A stretch of 64,000 nucleotides of DNA from Clusia tigrina (taxonomy: Eukaryota > Arthropoda > Insecta > Diptera > Clusiidae), in the NCBI GenBank assembly GCA_920105625.2, contig OV050030.1:110652814-110716813 (forward strand), in the 5' to 3' direction. Every line of letters begins with the position of its first letter. Position 1 is the stretch's first letter. Positions 33,481-44,748 of this stretch are shown here, one piece after another. A model generated the notes under the pieces. The model saw only the letters and a list, made by a program, of their open reading frames with translations, was not told where the DNA came from and ran no database searches. Made by a program: the position numbers and the translations under genes.

Positions 33481-34946
33481 TAAAAAATAAATGTCATCAG
33501 TTTGCTCTACTTCATCGTAACTCGGGTTATCGATTTCACTGTAAGAATAATCAGATATTTGTTTCTATTCTAACTGAGGGTTTGTATAAAGATTATCAGG
33601 ATCGGGGCTATGCCCTCGGCATAAATTTCTTCTTCAGCGGGGGTGTCCGTATTAGTGTGGAAGTTTCTCTGTATTTGAGTTGGGGGATTTACTTGTTGCG
33701 ATGCTGGGCGCTTTGGTGCGTAGTTGTAGTTCTGTGCGTTGGGCCTATTTTGGTAGTTTACTTGTCGCGTTTGAATGGAAGGATCTATTTAAATAGGTAC
33801 TGGGGGTTTTGGTGGGAGATAAGGTTTATTATTAAATGGCAGTGGCCTATTGTTGAATGGAAATTGATTACGTGCATTTTTTGCGAGTAAATTTGTTGTG
33901 CATTTTGTTGCGGGGGATATTTTTGTGAAAAATTTGTGAAATTGGGATGTTGTGGTCTCCAATAGGTTTGGGGGTTTGGAGCGATATTATATCTATAATT
34001 CTGTAAAGTGTGTGCCAATTCGGGGAAGAATGTATTTCTTTGTGGTTGCGACGGGGGATGATTTGTTCGTGGTAGCCTAGGTGGAGGTATTTGGTTATTA
34101 CTTTTTCTGAAATTATTTGAGTTGTGTGCATAATTCATGCGGTATGTCATATTGTCGAGCTTTAAACACAAGTGTAGTGCTTGTGGCGAGGTTGTCGGTT
34201 CGCGAATGCTAAGTAATCGGGGCAATTCCCCATTAAGGCCTCGAATAAAAGTGTCTAGTGCCTTTTCACGATATGAATTAGTCATTGCGCGGAGAGATTC
34301 TTCATTATAATCTAGGCAAGCTATCTTGTCTAAAATCAGGGAAAGATGTTGGTACACACGTTGATAAAAGTCGGTTATTGTGGTGTCGCGTTGAGCTAAT
34401 GTCGTCATTTGGTATTCTAGTGTTCCTATATCTCGTTTATCGGAGTAGTGCATCATTAGGCACTTTTTTATTTTTACTCAGTCGAGAGGGGTTCGATACC
34501 ACTCTAGAGCGGTATCGGCATCTCCTATGATTTTATGTCTGACTGTGTGCAAGATTGCATAGTATTTTGGTGTACCCTTAAGTCCTTCATAGACAGAAAA
34601 ACTTCTGTCAACTGATTTCCGCCGGGAATTGATTTCTCCTGGTTGGCCTGAAAACTCACGCAAGCATTTGACTATATCTGGGATTTTGTCCAATTCGTTT
34701 ATATTCGTCGCGTTAATTGTGAGTGGGTGATCGTCGTCTTCGTTTTAAAAAAATGGAATATTGCTACTAGCTAATGATTCTGTAACTCTTCTTGTGATGT
34801 AGAATTTCTCTTATCATTTCCTCATTATTCACTAAATCTTGATTCTGTTGGGGTGTATTGCGATGGCTTGGATTATTGGGAGTTACGTTTCTCTGTAGAT
34901 TTAGATTACTAAGACGGTTAACAAGTTCCTATGCTGCATCCACCAT
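33481..34946 (-). pseudogene. gag: Errantivirus gag
   Basis: Probable ATG at 34944-34946. The first 80 codons hold two in-frame stops (TAG soon after the start and again near 34770). From 34693 the reading is DKIPDIVKCLREFSG, KGTPKYYAILHTVRHKIIGD, then one TGA at 34478-34480 in the same frame and DKRDIGTLEYQMTTLAQRDT, FYQRVYQHLSLILDKIACLD, REKALDTFIRGLNGELPRLL. The C-terminal part is Asn/Pro/Gln-rich with no CCHC knuckle, as in the 17.6/297-type gypsy elements (family knowledge). Readable to about 33600 with a stop at 33785-33790. Confidence 0.85.
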
Positions 34947-35562
34947 TTTTAATTTAATTAATTTTTTCTTTTTAAGAAAAATTTATTTTAGTGTAATATA
35001 AAAAATATTTAATAATTTATCGATTTCGTGATTTATCTCATTTCTTTATTTTAATTTCACTAACTTTATTTGCTTTGTTTTTTGTGTTATTCTTCGAAAT
35101 TAATTTTTTCTTTGTTATTCTTAGTTTCAATTAATTTATATTCTTCCTATTTTATTATTCAAGAATCGCTATTTCTTTCTTAATATAGTTTCGATTGTTC
35201 AACTTACATTATAATTCTAATACTTAATTCTATCATGGTGACCAGTGTCCTGACGACGAGTGTTGGGCAGTCGGCTGTTCTTATAGAACTTCTTTTCCTA
35301 CGATGTTTATCCGCTTACTAAGGGGCCTTTTTTCCTGCTACGAAGTTCGTCGTACTTTTGGATTTTCAACGTTTTTTTTAGTTTTTATTTTTTGTGGCAC
35401 TTTTTAGTTGCGGTTTTCTTTTATTAAAAAAATTCCGCTCACTTTTGTGGCACTTTTTATTTTTCAGTGGCACCTTTTTTAGTTGCGGCCTTCTGTTAAA
35501 ATATTACGCACTTTTTGTAGCACTTTATTTATTCCAACTCTATCGTTTACTTTTTTACACTG
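34947..35562 (-). other. Errantivirus leader with imperfect repeat
   Basis: Untranslated leader. On the plus strand, gtggcactttttagttgcgg near 35390 recurs as gtggcaccttttttagttgc near 35468, with similar flanks (about 75-80 bp period). Otherwise AT-rich. Confidence 0.6.
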
Positions 35563-35580
35563 GTCCCTGCTCGGGCGCCA
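35563..35580 (-). promoter_or_regulatory. Errantivirus primer binding site (lysine tRNA)
   Basis: The plus strand reads gtccctgctcgggcgcca, matching the 3' end of a lysine tRNA with CCA except for one base. It adjoins the LTR. Confidence 0.85.
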
Positions 35581-35896
35581 GTTAAGTATTTTTGAATTAA
35601 AAAGTTAAAAAAAAAATATATTTTTCGGCCTAAGCCTTCTTTATAGTTTTACTTCCGCTTATCAACTAACTCACAAACTTAAAATGACTTAACATTAAAC
35701 CTCTATCTGCAAATGTGTTGGTGCCCGCGCTGCTGAATTTTCCTGTTGACGTCGCTTACCTGCGACTGTTGCACTTTTTAGTGGGAACGCGGTTCAGCGG
35801 ATTCCAGGCATCAAATTACGTCTGGTTGGTTGCAGGCGCGTGTAGCGAGCATGTAGAATTTGGTGATAAGTATTTTCAATAAGATATGTGTTAACT
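35580..35896 (-). repeat. Errantivirus 5' LTR
   Basis: 317 bp, AGTTAAG to TTAACT on the plus strand, with inverted ends. Followed by the TGTA target duplicate and the rest of the hAT. Confidence 0.92.
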
Positions 35897-35900
35897 TGTA

Positions 35901-36041
35901 TAACTGAAATTAACTGTAAAAAATAAAATTTAATGCAGCCTTAGTCATAATATGATTTTTTCATTCACATATTCAAGTGGGCCGTCGCAAGTGTATTAAT
36001 ACCCAATCTGGCCCTTGCGTCTAAAAGTTTGGACACCCGTG
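35901..36041 (+). mobile_element. Unit 1 hAT right end
   Basis: Continues the hAT after the errantivirus and ends CACCCGTG, followed by gtatatac, the slightly altered 8-bp target duplicate seen as gtatagac in the other units. Confidence 0.85.
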
Positions 36042-37140
36042 GTATATACCAATAAGCCTACTTCTCAAAATTTCTCAAATTGGTGAAAAAATATTCGATG
36101 ATAGACCTATCCAGATCCATAACCAAAAAAATGTAATACCAATTCATCTATTCTGCTTTAGAAAACAATTCTCAACGATTCAACTGAGACATCGTATAAC
36201 AAACAAAATTACAAAAGGCCTAGAATATAAACGTTACTGCGTTGCTGTATTTTTGGATGTCGCAAAAACATTCGACAAACGATGGCTTGTTGCACAAACT
36301 GAAGACTTGACTAATATTTGATCGTCAAAAGCTATCTTTGTGATCCCTACTTCTACGTCAAATATAATGATAACAGCTCGTTTGTTTACCGTATAAAAGG
36401 CGGTGTTCCTTAGTGGAGTGTTTTAGGAGTACTTCTATATATTATACTCACCGCAGGCATTCCACTTTCAAAAGAACCAATTACAACGAATGCCAACTTT
36501 GCTGACGATACAATCCTTTTAACATTTGACAAGAACCAAAATCTGCAACAGCAAATTTGCAGTTGTACACAGATGCTGTTAAGTAATGGTTTGACAGGTG
36601 TTTAAAAATAAATGAAGATAAAACTGTTAAAGTTATATTTACAACTGAAACAAAATTCACCGCCATACCTAAGAAAACTAACAATAAACATATAAAAATA
36701 GCTAAATTAGCACTTCGAACAAAAAATGAAACATTTACACGAAAGAGTCCGTTAACTACAATATAAGTTACACATCTGAACTCACAATTAACAACAAGTT
36801 GCTGATATACAAGTGTGTAATTAGACCAATACGGTTATGCGGACTACAAATATGGGGAACGGCTAAGCGTTCACACTTAAATTTAAAGACAGCAACAAAA
36901 AATCGTACGGATAATAAACAAGTCTGGTTGGTACACAACAAATAAAGACTTACATCGCCAACTGAATATATATATATATATCCACTAAACATTTTGTTGA
37001 ACGACCTAATGAAATAGGAAAATCAACCTAGATAGATATGTATAATCAAAATGTATATGTGTAGTAATATCTATAAAAATGTTAATGTGAATTACACAGG
37101 AATGTACAATTTGCAATTTTCGACCATACATTTTATTCAA
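36042..37140 (+). pseudogene. Unit 2 block A: Jockey RT 3' part
   Basis: Plus-strand reading: IQIHNQKNVIPIHLF (about 36115), KGLEYKRYCVAVFLDVAKTF, YFYVKYNDNSS, GVP (about 36400), FADDTILLTFDKNQNLQQ (about 36495), then the degraded RT end and 3' UTR. Multiple stops. Continuous with block E across the hAT. Confidence 0.85.
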
Positions 37141-37155
37141 TAATAAACAAAGAAT

Positions 37156-37495
37156 TTAAAAATAAAGTGCGGTGTAACTTTTTCGTTTGTATTCTCGTGG
37201 GTCTGTTTCACGTAATAGACTCAAAATATAATCGCTTATCATGGCCTCGTTCCAGAAACCTTGGTCATTTCTCTCAATTCTCTGCAAATCTTGATGCAAC
37301 TGCTTGTCACTCGTATCACCTAAATTTTCCGGGAAGAAATCCAGGGGGGAATGCAGAAAATGAATTTTGAGCGACATACTAGCCCTGATTCTCTTGTAAT
37401 TCAGCAACAGTTCCGCGACAATTTCCCTCTAGTTGTCACTTTTCCGGCTGCCAAGGAAGTTATGGACAATGCTCCTGATGGTCATGCTGCTTTTT
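37156..37495 (-). pseudogene. Unit 2 block B
   Basis: Same conserved-protein fragment as 24128-24470, with the SLKIHFLHSPLDFF variant. Almost identical to unit 1. Confidence 0.6.
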
Positions 37496-38643
37496 CTGTG
37501 GGTGTTAAGCGTCGCGTAAAGTTGTCGCTAACATTAAGCAGCTGACTACGACGACTTATGTCCATAGTGCTCCAGGTTTGTCTGGCAACACTACAGGTAT
37601 GTTCATTTGCCCAGGCTCTTTTGGCTGCCTCAAGGTAGTAATGTTTTATGGCCCATTTGACACCTACAATGAAAGAGGGAGCATCGTACATATTTTGGCC
37701 AATTCATCGGCCTCGCAGTTTCCCAAGATGTCGCTATGTCCAGGCACACAGCATATATGAACTTGTGAGTTACCCGAGACGACGTTTAGGCAGGAGCGGC
37801 AGTCAAGTACAAGCTTAGATGTACATATACACCAGCTAGAGACTTGATTGCCGCCTGACTGTAAGTGAGTATGCGAATGTTCACATCGAATACTTCGTTG
37901 TCACCACTCAGCACGCTTGAAATAAAGCCATTACTTCCACCTGAAAGACGCTGCAATGGTCAGGGAGACGATAGAAGAGCTTAATTCCAAGTTTGCTGGG
38001 GAAAATGCCGCAGCATTTCAGACCTTATTCTCCAGTTTGGAGCCATCCATATATATGTCAGTAGAACTATCAGTGACCACTAATTTATTGGACCATTCCT
38101 CCCTACTAGGAATGTGGGTGTTGAACCCGTGGTTTAGATTAGGTGTAGAGCATGTATAGTCAACGTCTGCCGATACGGGCGTATCCTGCATCAGAATATT
38201 GGCATGGCCCAGGTTTACCTTAGTCCAGAAATAGCATTAAGTCTGGTAGCTGAGCATTTTGCTTGTTGCTAGTGGGCAACCAATGTAGGATTCCAAATAG
38301 AGCTTTTGTAGAGGTGGTATGCAGAGCCCCTGTTATCAGAATCGCTGCTGTTCTTCTGACCTTGTCAAGATGTATCAGGTTCACCGCCTTGTCAGTTGCG
38401 GCCACCAGAAGACAGCGCCATAGAGAAAGTATGGCTCAACCACCGCCGCATAGAGCCAGGACATGACTCGAGGCTGGACTCCCCATCTTGCTCCTAGGGA
38501 TCTCTTGCAACAGTACTAAATTTGCTTTCCAGTAGAGCTTAGAGTCCAGGACCAGACCTAGATACTTGCGGCTATTGCTTAGGCTAAGCGAAGTCCCATT
38601 GAGTTTGGGTAGGACCAAACTTGGTATATTATGCTTCCTGGTC
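37496..38643 (-). pseudogene. Unit 2 block C: LOA-like ORF2 3' half
   Basis: As in unit 1, but keeps the longer GENAAAFQTLFSSLE segment (about 38000-38040) and has its own small changes in RNase H (about 37820-37925), which destroy VEVMAIFQ and LTDSQAA readings. Confidence 0.85.
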
Positions 38644-39500
38644 AATTGGTACGTGTAATAGTTTTTTTTGTTATCGTCGAGGTAATTAGCATTAGAGCGA
38701 TAATGTTTTTCGGTATATATTTGGATTTTAGTCTCTTGTATGTTACCTTTTTTGAGCGAGATTATATGAAAATTATTCTTGCCTATTAGGCGAGCAATAT
38801 TTTCAACCAGAACGTTTGAACTTGTTTACGTAAGTAGATTGGCGGCGGTTTAATGATTTTTTCAAATGAATTTATTTTAGCTGAAATTATTTCATTTTCT
38901 TTGGTTGACTCATCATTAAGTGCGGCAAACCTGTTGTGGTACATTGAGTTAGTAGGTTCATCAATTTCATTTCCTTTATATATTTTTGTTGATTTATTAT
39001 TTTTTGGGGGGCTTAGTTTCCGTTTAATTTGAATATACCGATCCATGCCTGTTTGTATAGTTGCAGACTGAGCGGAAATTGTTGTATTTGTTATATTTGT
39101 TGTTTTTGAATGTTTATCAGACGATATTGAGCTTAGAAAGCGTGTGTTAGCTGTATTTGCATGAGAATGCATTTGTGTGTTTGGGTAGGTGCGAGAATGG
39201 CTGCTTTCTACTCTTAATTCTTTAGCTTCTTGCGCGGAATTATCATTGAGAGAGTTTTGTTCACTTACCGTCTGATTTGACATAGGTGTCGTTTGCTCTA
39301 GTTTGTTGTTCCGTGTTTTCTGCAGGGGCGCCTGCTGCTAACGTTTGCTGAGTTGGTATGCTTAAATGCGCATGCACTGTTAACTCATGAGAGGACAACT
39401 CCGTTGGTTTCAGTGAAGTTTTTGGTATCTTACTTATTGGTGATGCAGAAGAACGCGCGGGGGTGAGACATAGATATCTTGCTAGAGGAGAGCGCAAAAT
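38644..39500 (-). pseudogene. Unit 2 block D: Jockey ORF1 N-terminal half
   Basis: Reads MSNQTVSEQNSLNDNSAQEA (39283) to PPPIYLRKQ where a frameshift breaks it (about 38825). An upstream piece starts at 39497 (MRSPLARYLCLTPARSSAS). The break is shared by units 2-4. Confidence 0.8.
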
Positions 39501-39669
39501 GCTCAGGTATAATTTGTTTTTGTTTTTTGTTTTATTATTACCACTATTTGGACTTTTGCCTATTATTAATTTTGATTTTTGGTTTACACTTTAATTTAAA
39601 CAAAGGTGCAATCTCAAACCATTGGTAGAATCACTATCTCGGCGATTTGCGTGATCACTTTAGGTGTTA
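39501..39669. other. Jockey 5' UTR, spacer deleted
   Basis: Same 5' region as unit 1 to aggtgttattt, where the AT-rich spacer of units 1 and 3 is missing. No gene. Confidence 0.5.
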
Positions 39670-39923
39670 TTTAATTAAGAAAGCAAACACAGCGGAAATA
39701 ATAAATTGTATTTAAAAAAGAATAAACCACAAAAAGACACCAGGTTATGATATTTTGACAGGCAGAACACTCGCAGAGATACCCACAATAGGATATATGT
39801 ACTTACGGAATATTATGAACTCACTGTTTCGAATACAATTATTTCTCAAAGTACAGAAAGTTGCTGATATAATTGCACCGTCGAAACTGAAGAAAGATGC
39901 TACAAGTGCGTCATCGTATAGAC
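39670..39923 (+). pseudogene. Unit 2 block E: Jockey RT 5' part to hAT target
   Basis: ILTGRTLAEIPTIGYMYLRN through SKLKKDATSASSYRP. The last 8 bases, gtatagac, are the hAT target duplicate, repeated at 42160-42167. The hAT thus sits in the conserved SYRP motif of RT. Confidence 0.85.
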
Positions 39924-40378
39924 CAGGGGTTTCCAAACTACAGCCCGCCAAAGTAATTTTATCCGGCCCTCGGAGGTTTTTCACAATTGATGAATTTTGA
40001 TTTTCAAAATGGTATATTGAAAATATAAAAAAATGCTTGAAAAAGTTGAAAAAATTAATTTATAATGACAGCTTCAACTTAGTTTGATTCATCTTAAGTT
40101 GTTGAGCTTCAAAATTATATTATTTTTTTATGTGTTGAAAGGCTACAAAGTCATATCTCATCGTAAGACTATAGACATTTTCCGCGGGGCCATTTGAAAG
40201 TTTTGAGGGAGATAAGCGGGTAATATAATTGAAAAAGTGACACGAGTTTTGCGAGCAATCTCACTAGGCATATACAATGAAACCATAAAAAAGTTGTACA
40301 GTAAACGCTTCCATTTTCAAAATAGGATATATACATAGGTATCTAAGCTTTTAAGTAAACTAAAAACAAAAAAAAAAA

Positions 40379-40972
40379 CCGATGAGTGTTCGAACTCACG
40401 GGCGATGTGTTAACACCTTTTTGTTACACGGTACCTGTTCGATTTCTATGAACACATTAGTAAATGTTACATTGGATAATAAAATATTTCTCATGTATTT
40501 GTTGTTGCGCTTGCTGATTCGAATCAATTCCGGACTTGATTCATAAAATCGTTGTTCCGTGTTTTCTGCAGGGGCGCCTGCTGCTAACGTTTGCTGAGTT
40601 GGTATGCTTAATTTAAACAAAGGTGCAATCTCAAACCATTGGTAGAATCGCTATCTCGGCGATTTGCGTGATCACTTTAGGTGTTTACCTGTTCGATTTC
40701 AATGAACACATTAGTAAATGTTACATTGGATAATAAAATATTTCTCATGTATTTGTTGTTGCGCTTGCTGATTCGAATCAATTCCGGACTTGATTCATAA
40801 AATCTTGATTCGCAGAAAATCTTCGTTTTCGCAGTCGCAGAAAATCTTCGTTTTCGCAGTCGCAGAAAATCTTCGTTTTCGCAGTCGCAGAAAAAATGAA
40901 TCTGTGTGTTGTTTGCATGTATTGACTTTGAAGATTTAGTCCCTACACGCCGCTATAGATGTTAACACATCA
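40379..40972. repeat. 594-bp composite segment inside the hAT (units 2 and 4 only)
   Basis: Absent from units 1 and 3 at aaaacaaaaaaatcaaatac. It contains gatgtgttaaca near its left end and the inverted form near its right end; two direct copies of a 118-bp sequence (40435-40553 and 40686-40803); between them two pieces copied from the Jockey ORF1 start and 5' UTR (compare 39306-39365 and 39593-39665); and a 25-bp tandem repeat at 40812-40895. The left edge has gttcgaactc, similar to a tRNA T-arm. Confidence 0.75.
40812..40895. repeat. 25-bp tandem repeat, 3 copies
   Basis: Unit gcagaaaatcttcgttttcg plus cagtc, three copies here and four in unit 4 (52506-52614). No spacer diversity, so not a CRISPR. 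Confidence 0.9.
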
Positions 40973-42159
40973 AAAAAATCAAATACATATACTTTCTATC
41001 AACAATTAAGATTTATTTCAATTAATTCAGTTTAGCACTAATGTTTCTGCCGACTTCAAATTAGTCGAGTTAGTTTATAAAGCCTGTCGATATGAGCTGC
41101 ATTTTGAAACCAGATGTTTCTCTTGTACATTTTATTCGATCACGTGCACTCAATCATCGTAAATTTCGATCATTTCTCAAACAAATTGAATCCGAGTTCG
41201 TTGACTTGTTGTATTATACAGCAGTTCGAATGCTTAGTTGCTATTGCAGTTCTTTACGATTAGAAATTAAATGAATTTATTTCTTGTGGCGAAAAATCGG
41301 CCCGAACCACTTTTATTGGATGGGAAGTGGTTCCAGAAGTTACCTTTTTTAGCAGATATTGTGACGCTCGTGAACAACTTAAAGCTTCAAGGTAAAAACA
41401 ACTTAATTTGTGCTTTTTTCGCGCAAATCAAAGCATTCAGGGCAAAACTAATCGAAAGTCAGATAAATTAATGTAATTTTACCCATTTCCCGTGCTGTGA
41501 AGAATTGAATATAGAAACTGATGAGCAATTTCCGACCAGGTTTCCAGTAAAAGTCATTGCGGATTTAAAACAAGAATTTCAAAAACGATTTTCAGATCTT
41601 GACATGCATTCAAATGAAATTCGGTTGTTTCAAAATCCATTTGATTGCAACTTTGCCGGCGTTTCAAGTGAGTTTCAAATGGTACTTATTGATCTTCAAG
41701 CTAACGATCAAATCAAGCATGAATGTATGGAACGTCGATTTTTTAAATTTTAGGATGTGAAAGAGTTTCCAAGTTTAAATCAATTTACTTGTAAATTTAT
41801 CTCTATGTTTGGGGCTACCTATATGTGCTAACAAACTTTTTATAGGATGAAGTATCTGAAATCAAAGTCCAGGGCAAATTTGTCGGATGATCATTTCCAA
41901 TCATTGTTTATAATTGATGTTTCAGATTTATATCCCAACTTTCAAGAAATTCTTTAGCACAAAACAGAGTATCATCCTTCTTACTAAAAGTTGCACGCAA
42001 TAATTTTCTGATTATGTATAACTGAAATTAACTGTAAAAAATAAAATTTAATGCAGCCTTAGTCATAATAAGATTTTTTCATTCACATATTCAAGTGGGC
42101 CGTCGCAAGTGGATTAATACCCAATCTGGCCCTTGCGGCTAAAAGTTTGGACACCCCTG

Positions 42160-43250
42160 GTATAGACCAATAAGCCTACATCTCAAAATTTCTCAAATTG
42201 GTTAAAAAATATTGGATGATAGACTTATCCAGATCCATAACCAAAAAAATGTAATACCAATTCATCTATTCTGCTTTAGAAAACAATTCTCAACGATTCA
42301 ACTGAGACATCGTATAAGAAACAAAATTACAAAAGGCCTAGAATATAAACGTTACTGCGTTGCTGTATTTTTGGATGTCGCAAAAAATTCGACAAACGAT
42401 GGCATAAAGGCTTGTTGCACAAACTAAAGACTTGACTAATATTTGATCGTCAAAAGGTATCTTTGTGATCCCTACTTCTACGTCAAATATAATGATAACA
42501 GCTCGTTTGTTTACCGTATAACAGGCGGTGTTCCTTAGTGGAGTGTTTTAGGACCACTTCTATATATTATACTCACCGCCGGCATTCCACTTTCAAAAGA
42601 ACCAAATACAACGATTGCTACCTTTGCTGACGATACAATCCTTTTAACATTTGACAAGAACCAAAATCTGCAACAGCAAATTTGCAGTTGTACACAGATG
42701 CTGTTAAGTAATGGTTTGACAGGTGTTTAAAAATAAATGAAGATAAAACTGTTAAAGTTATATTTACAACTGAAACAAAATTCACCGCCATACCTAAGAA
42801 AACTAACAATAAACATATAAAAATAGCTAAATTAGCACTTCGAACAAAAAATGAAACATTTACACGAAAGAGTCCGTTAACTACAATATAAGTTACACAT
42901 CTAAACTCACAATTAAAAACAAGTTGCTGATATACAAGTGTGAAATTAGACCAATACGGTTATGCGGACTACAAATATGGGGAACGGCTAAGCGTTCACA
43001 CTTAAATTTAAAGACAGCAACAAAAAATCGTACGGATAATAAACAAGTCTGGTTGGTACACAACAAAAAAAGACTTACATCGCAAACTAAATATATATAT
43101 ATCCACTAAACATTTTGTTGAACGACCTAATGAAATAGGAAAATCAACCTAGATTAATCAAATTAGTATAATCAAAATGTATATGTGTAGTAATATCTAT
43201 AAAAATGTTAATGTGAATTACACAGGAATACACAATTTGCAATTTTCGAT
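42160..43250 (+). pseudogene. Unit 3 block A: Jockey RT 3' part
   Basis: Reads DDRLIQIHNQKNVIPIHLF (42212) to VAVFLDVAKN, then GGVP and FADDTILLTF (about 42620), then KCEIRPIRLCGLQIWGTAKR (42924-43000). Variant group differs from units 1-2 (cacaattaaaaac, gtgtgaaatt). Confidence 0.85.
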
Positions 43251-43262
43251 TATACATTTTAT

Positions 43263-43620
43263 TCAATAATAAACAAAGAATTTAAAAATAAAGTGCGGTG
43301 TAACTTTTTCGTTTGTATTCTCGTGGGTCTGTTTCACGTAATAGTAATAATCGCTTATCATGGCCTCGTTCCAGAAACCTTGGTCCTTTCTCTCAATTCT
43401 CTGCAAATCTTGATGCAACTGCTTGTCACTCGTATCACCTAAATTTTCCGGGAAGAAATCCAGGTGGAAATGCGGAAAATGAAATTTGGGCGATATACGA
43501 GCCCCGATTCTCTTGTAATTCAGCAACAGTTCCGCGACAATTTCCCTCTAGTTGTCACTTTTCCGGCTGCCAAGGAAGTTATGGACAATGCTCCTGAAAG
43601 ATGCTCATGCTGCTTTTTCT
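43263..43620 (-). pseudogene. Unit 3 block B
   Basis: Variant of the conserved-protein fragment reading SPKFHFPHFHLDFFPENLGD, with a small deletion giving DYYYYVKQT. Shared with units 4 and 5. Confidence 0.6.
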
Positions 43621-44748
43621 GTGGGTGTTAAACGTCGCGTAAAGTTGTCGCTAACATTAAGCAGCTGACTACGAGGACTTGTGTCCATAGTGCTCCAGGT
43701 TTGTCTGGCAACACTACAGGTATGTTCATTTGCCCAGGCTCTTTTAGCTGCCTCAAGGTAGTAATGTTTTATGGCCCATTTGACACCTACAATGAAAGAG
43801 GGAGCACCATACATATTTTGGCCAATTCATCGGCCTCGCAGTTTCTCAAGATGTCGCTATGTCCAGGCACCCTGCATATATGAACTTGTGAGTTACCCGA
43901 GACGACGTTTAGGGAGGAGCGGCAGTCAAGTACAAGCTTAGATGTAGTGAATACACCAGCTAAGGACTTGATTGCCGCCTGACTGTCCGTGAGTATGCGA
44001 ATGTTCACATCGAATACTTCGTTGTGAATAAGCCACTTGGACGCTTGAAATATAGCCATTACTTCCACCTGCAAGACGCTGCAATGGTCAGGGAGACGAT
44101 AGAAGAGCTTAATTCCAAGTTTGCTGGAGAAAGAAGTTTGGAGTCATCCATATATATGTCAGTAGAACTATCAGTGACCACTAATTTATTGGACCATTCA
44201 TCCCTACTAGGAATGTGGGTGTTGAACCCGTGGTTTAGATTAGGTGTAGAGCATGTATAGTCAACGTCCGCCGATACGGGCGTATCCTGCATCAGAATAT
44301 TGGCATGGCCCAGGTTTACCTTAGTCCAGAAATAGCATTAAGTCTGGTAGCTGAGAATTTTGCTTGTTGCTAGTGGGCAACCAATGTAGGATTCCAAATA
44401 GAGCTTTTGTAGAGGTGGTATGCAGAGCCCCTGTTATCAGAATCGCTGCTGTTCTTTTGACCTTGTCAAGATGTATCAGGTTCACCGCCTTGTCAGTTGC
44501 GGCCACCAGAAGACAGCGCCATAGAGAAAGTATGGCTCAACCACCGCCGCATAGAGCCAGGACATGACTCGAGGCTGGACTCCCCATCTTGCTCCTAGGG
44601 ATCTCTTGCAACAGTACTAAATTTGCTTTCCAGTAGAGCTTAGAGTCCAGGACCAGACCTAGATACTTGCGGCTATTGCTTAGGCTAAGCGAAGTCCCAT
44701 TGAGTTTGGGTAGGACCAAACTTGGTATATTATGCTTCCTGGTCAATT
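43621..44748 (-). pseudogene. Unit 3 block C: LOA-like ORF2 3' half
   Basis: Almost identical to unit 1 block C (GERSLESS deletion, LTDSQAAIKSL, PGHSDILRNCEADELAK). Frame breaks as in unit 1. Confidence 0.85.

Larger units (their letters stand above)
28478..35896 (-). mobile_element. Env-bearing gypsy-type element (errantivirus), near full length
   Basis: 7419 bp, minus orientation, flanked by the 4-bp target duplication TGTA (28474-28477 and 35897-35900). The uninterrupted site is seen in unit 3 (ttatgtataactg near 47610). Order in its own direction: LTR, lysine-tRNA primer site, gag, pol (protease, RT, RNase H, integrase), env, purine tract, LTR. The LTRs (317 and 316 bp) differ at roughly ten positions by eye, so the insertion is moderately old. 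Each gene has at least one stop or frameshift; no single gene is intact. Confidence 0.95.
39924..42159 (+). mobile_element. Unit 2 block F: hAT element with both ends and 8-bp target duplication
   Basis: 2236 bp. Left end CAGGGGTTTCCAAACT, right end (reversed) CAGGGGTGTCCAAACT, flanked by gtatagac on both sides, all as expected for hAT. Transposase C-terminal half at 41092-41957: one frameshift near 41270, then a single frame with three stops (41469, 41751, about 41829). It reads FADIV-type landmarks FLADIVTLVNNLKLQGKN, RFSDLDMHSNEIRLFQNPFD, and FISMFGATYMC. The N-terminal half, including any zinc finger and first catalytic residues, is absent. A 594-bp foreign segment sits inside it at 40379-40972. 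Confidence 0.9.

Noticed and set aside
39745..40000. ORFs of 79-81 residues on both strands across the hAT left end
   Set aside because: They cross the Jockey/hAT junction; the Jockey part is already annotated and the rest is terminal-repeat DNA.
40383..40440. tRNA gene or SINE head
   Set aside because: Only a T-arm-like gttcgaactc and a nearby T/A run are visible; no complete cloverleaf can be drawn by hand.
40812..40895. CRISPR-like regular repeats (also 52506-52614)
   Set aside because: Direct tandem repeat without spacers in a eukaryotic context.
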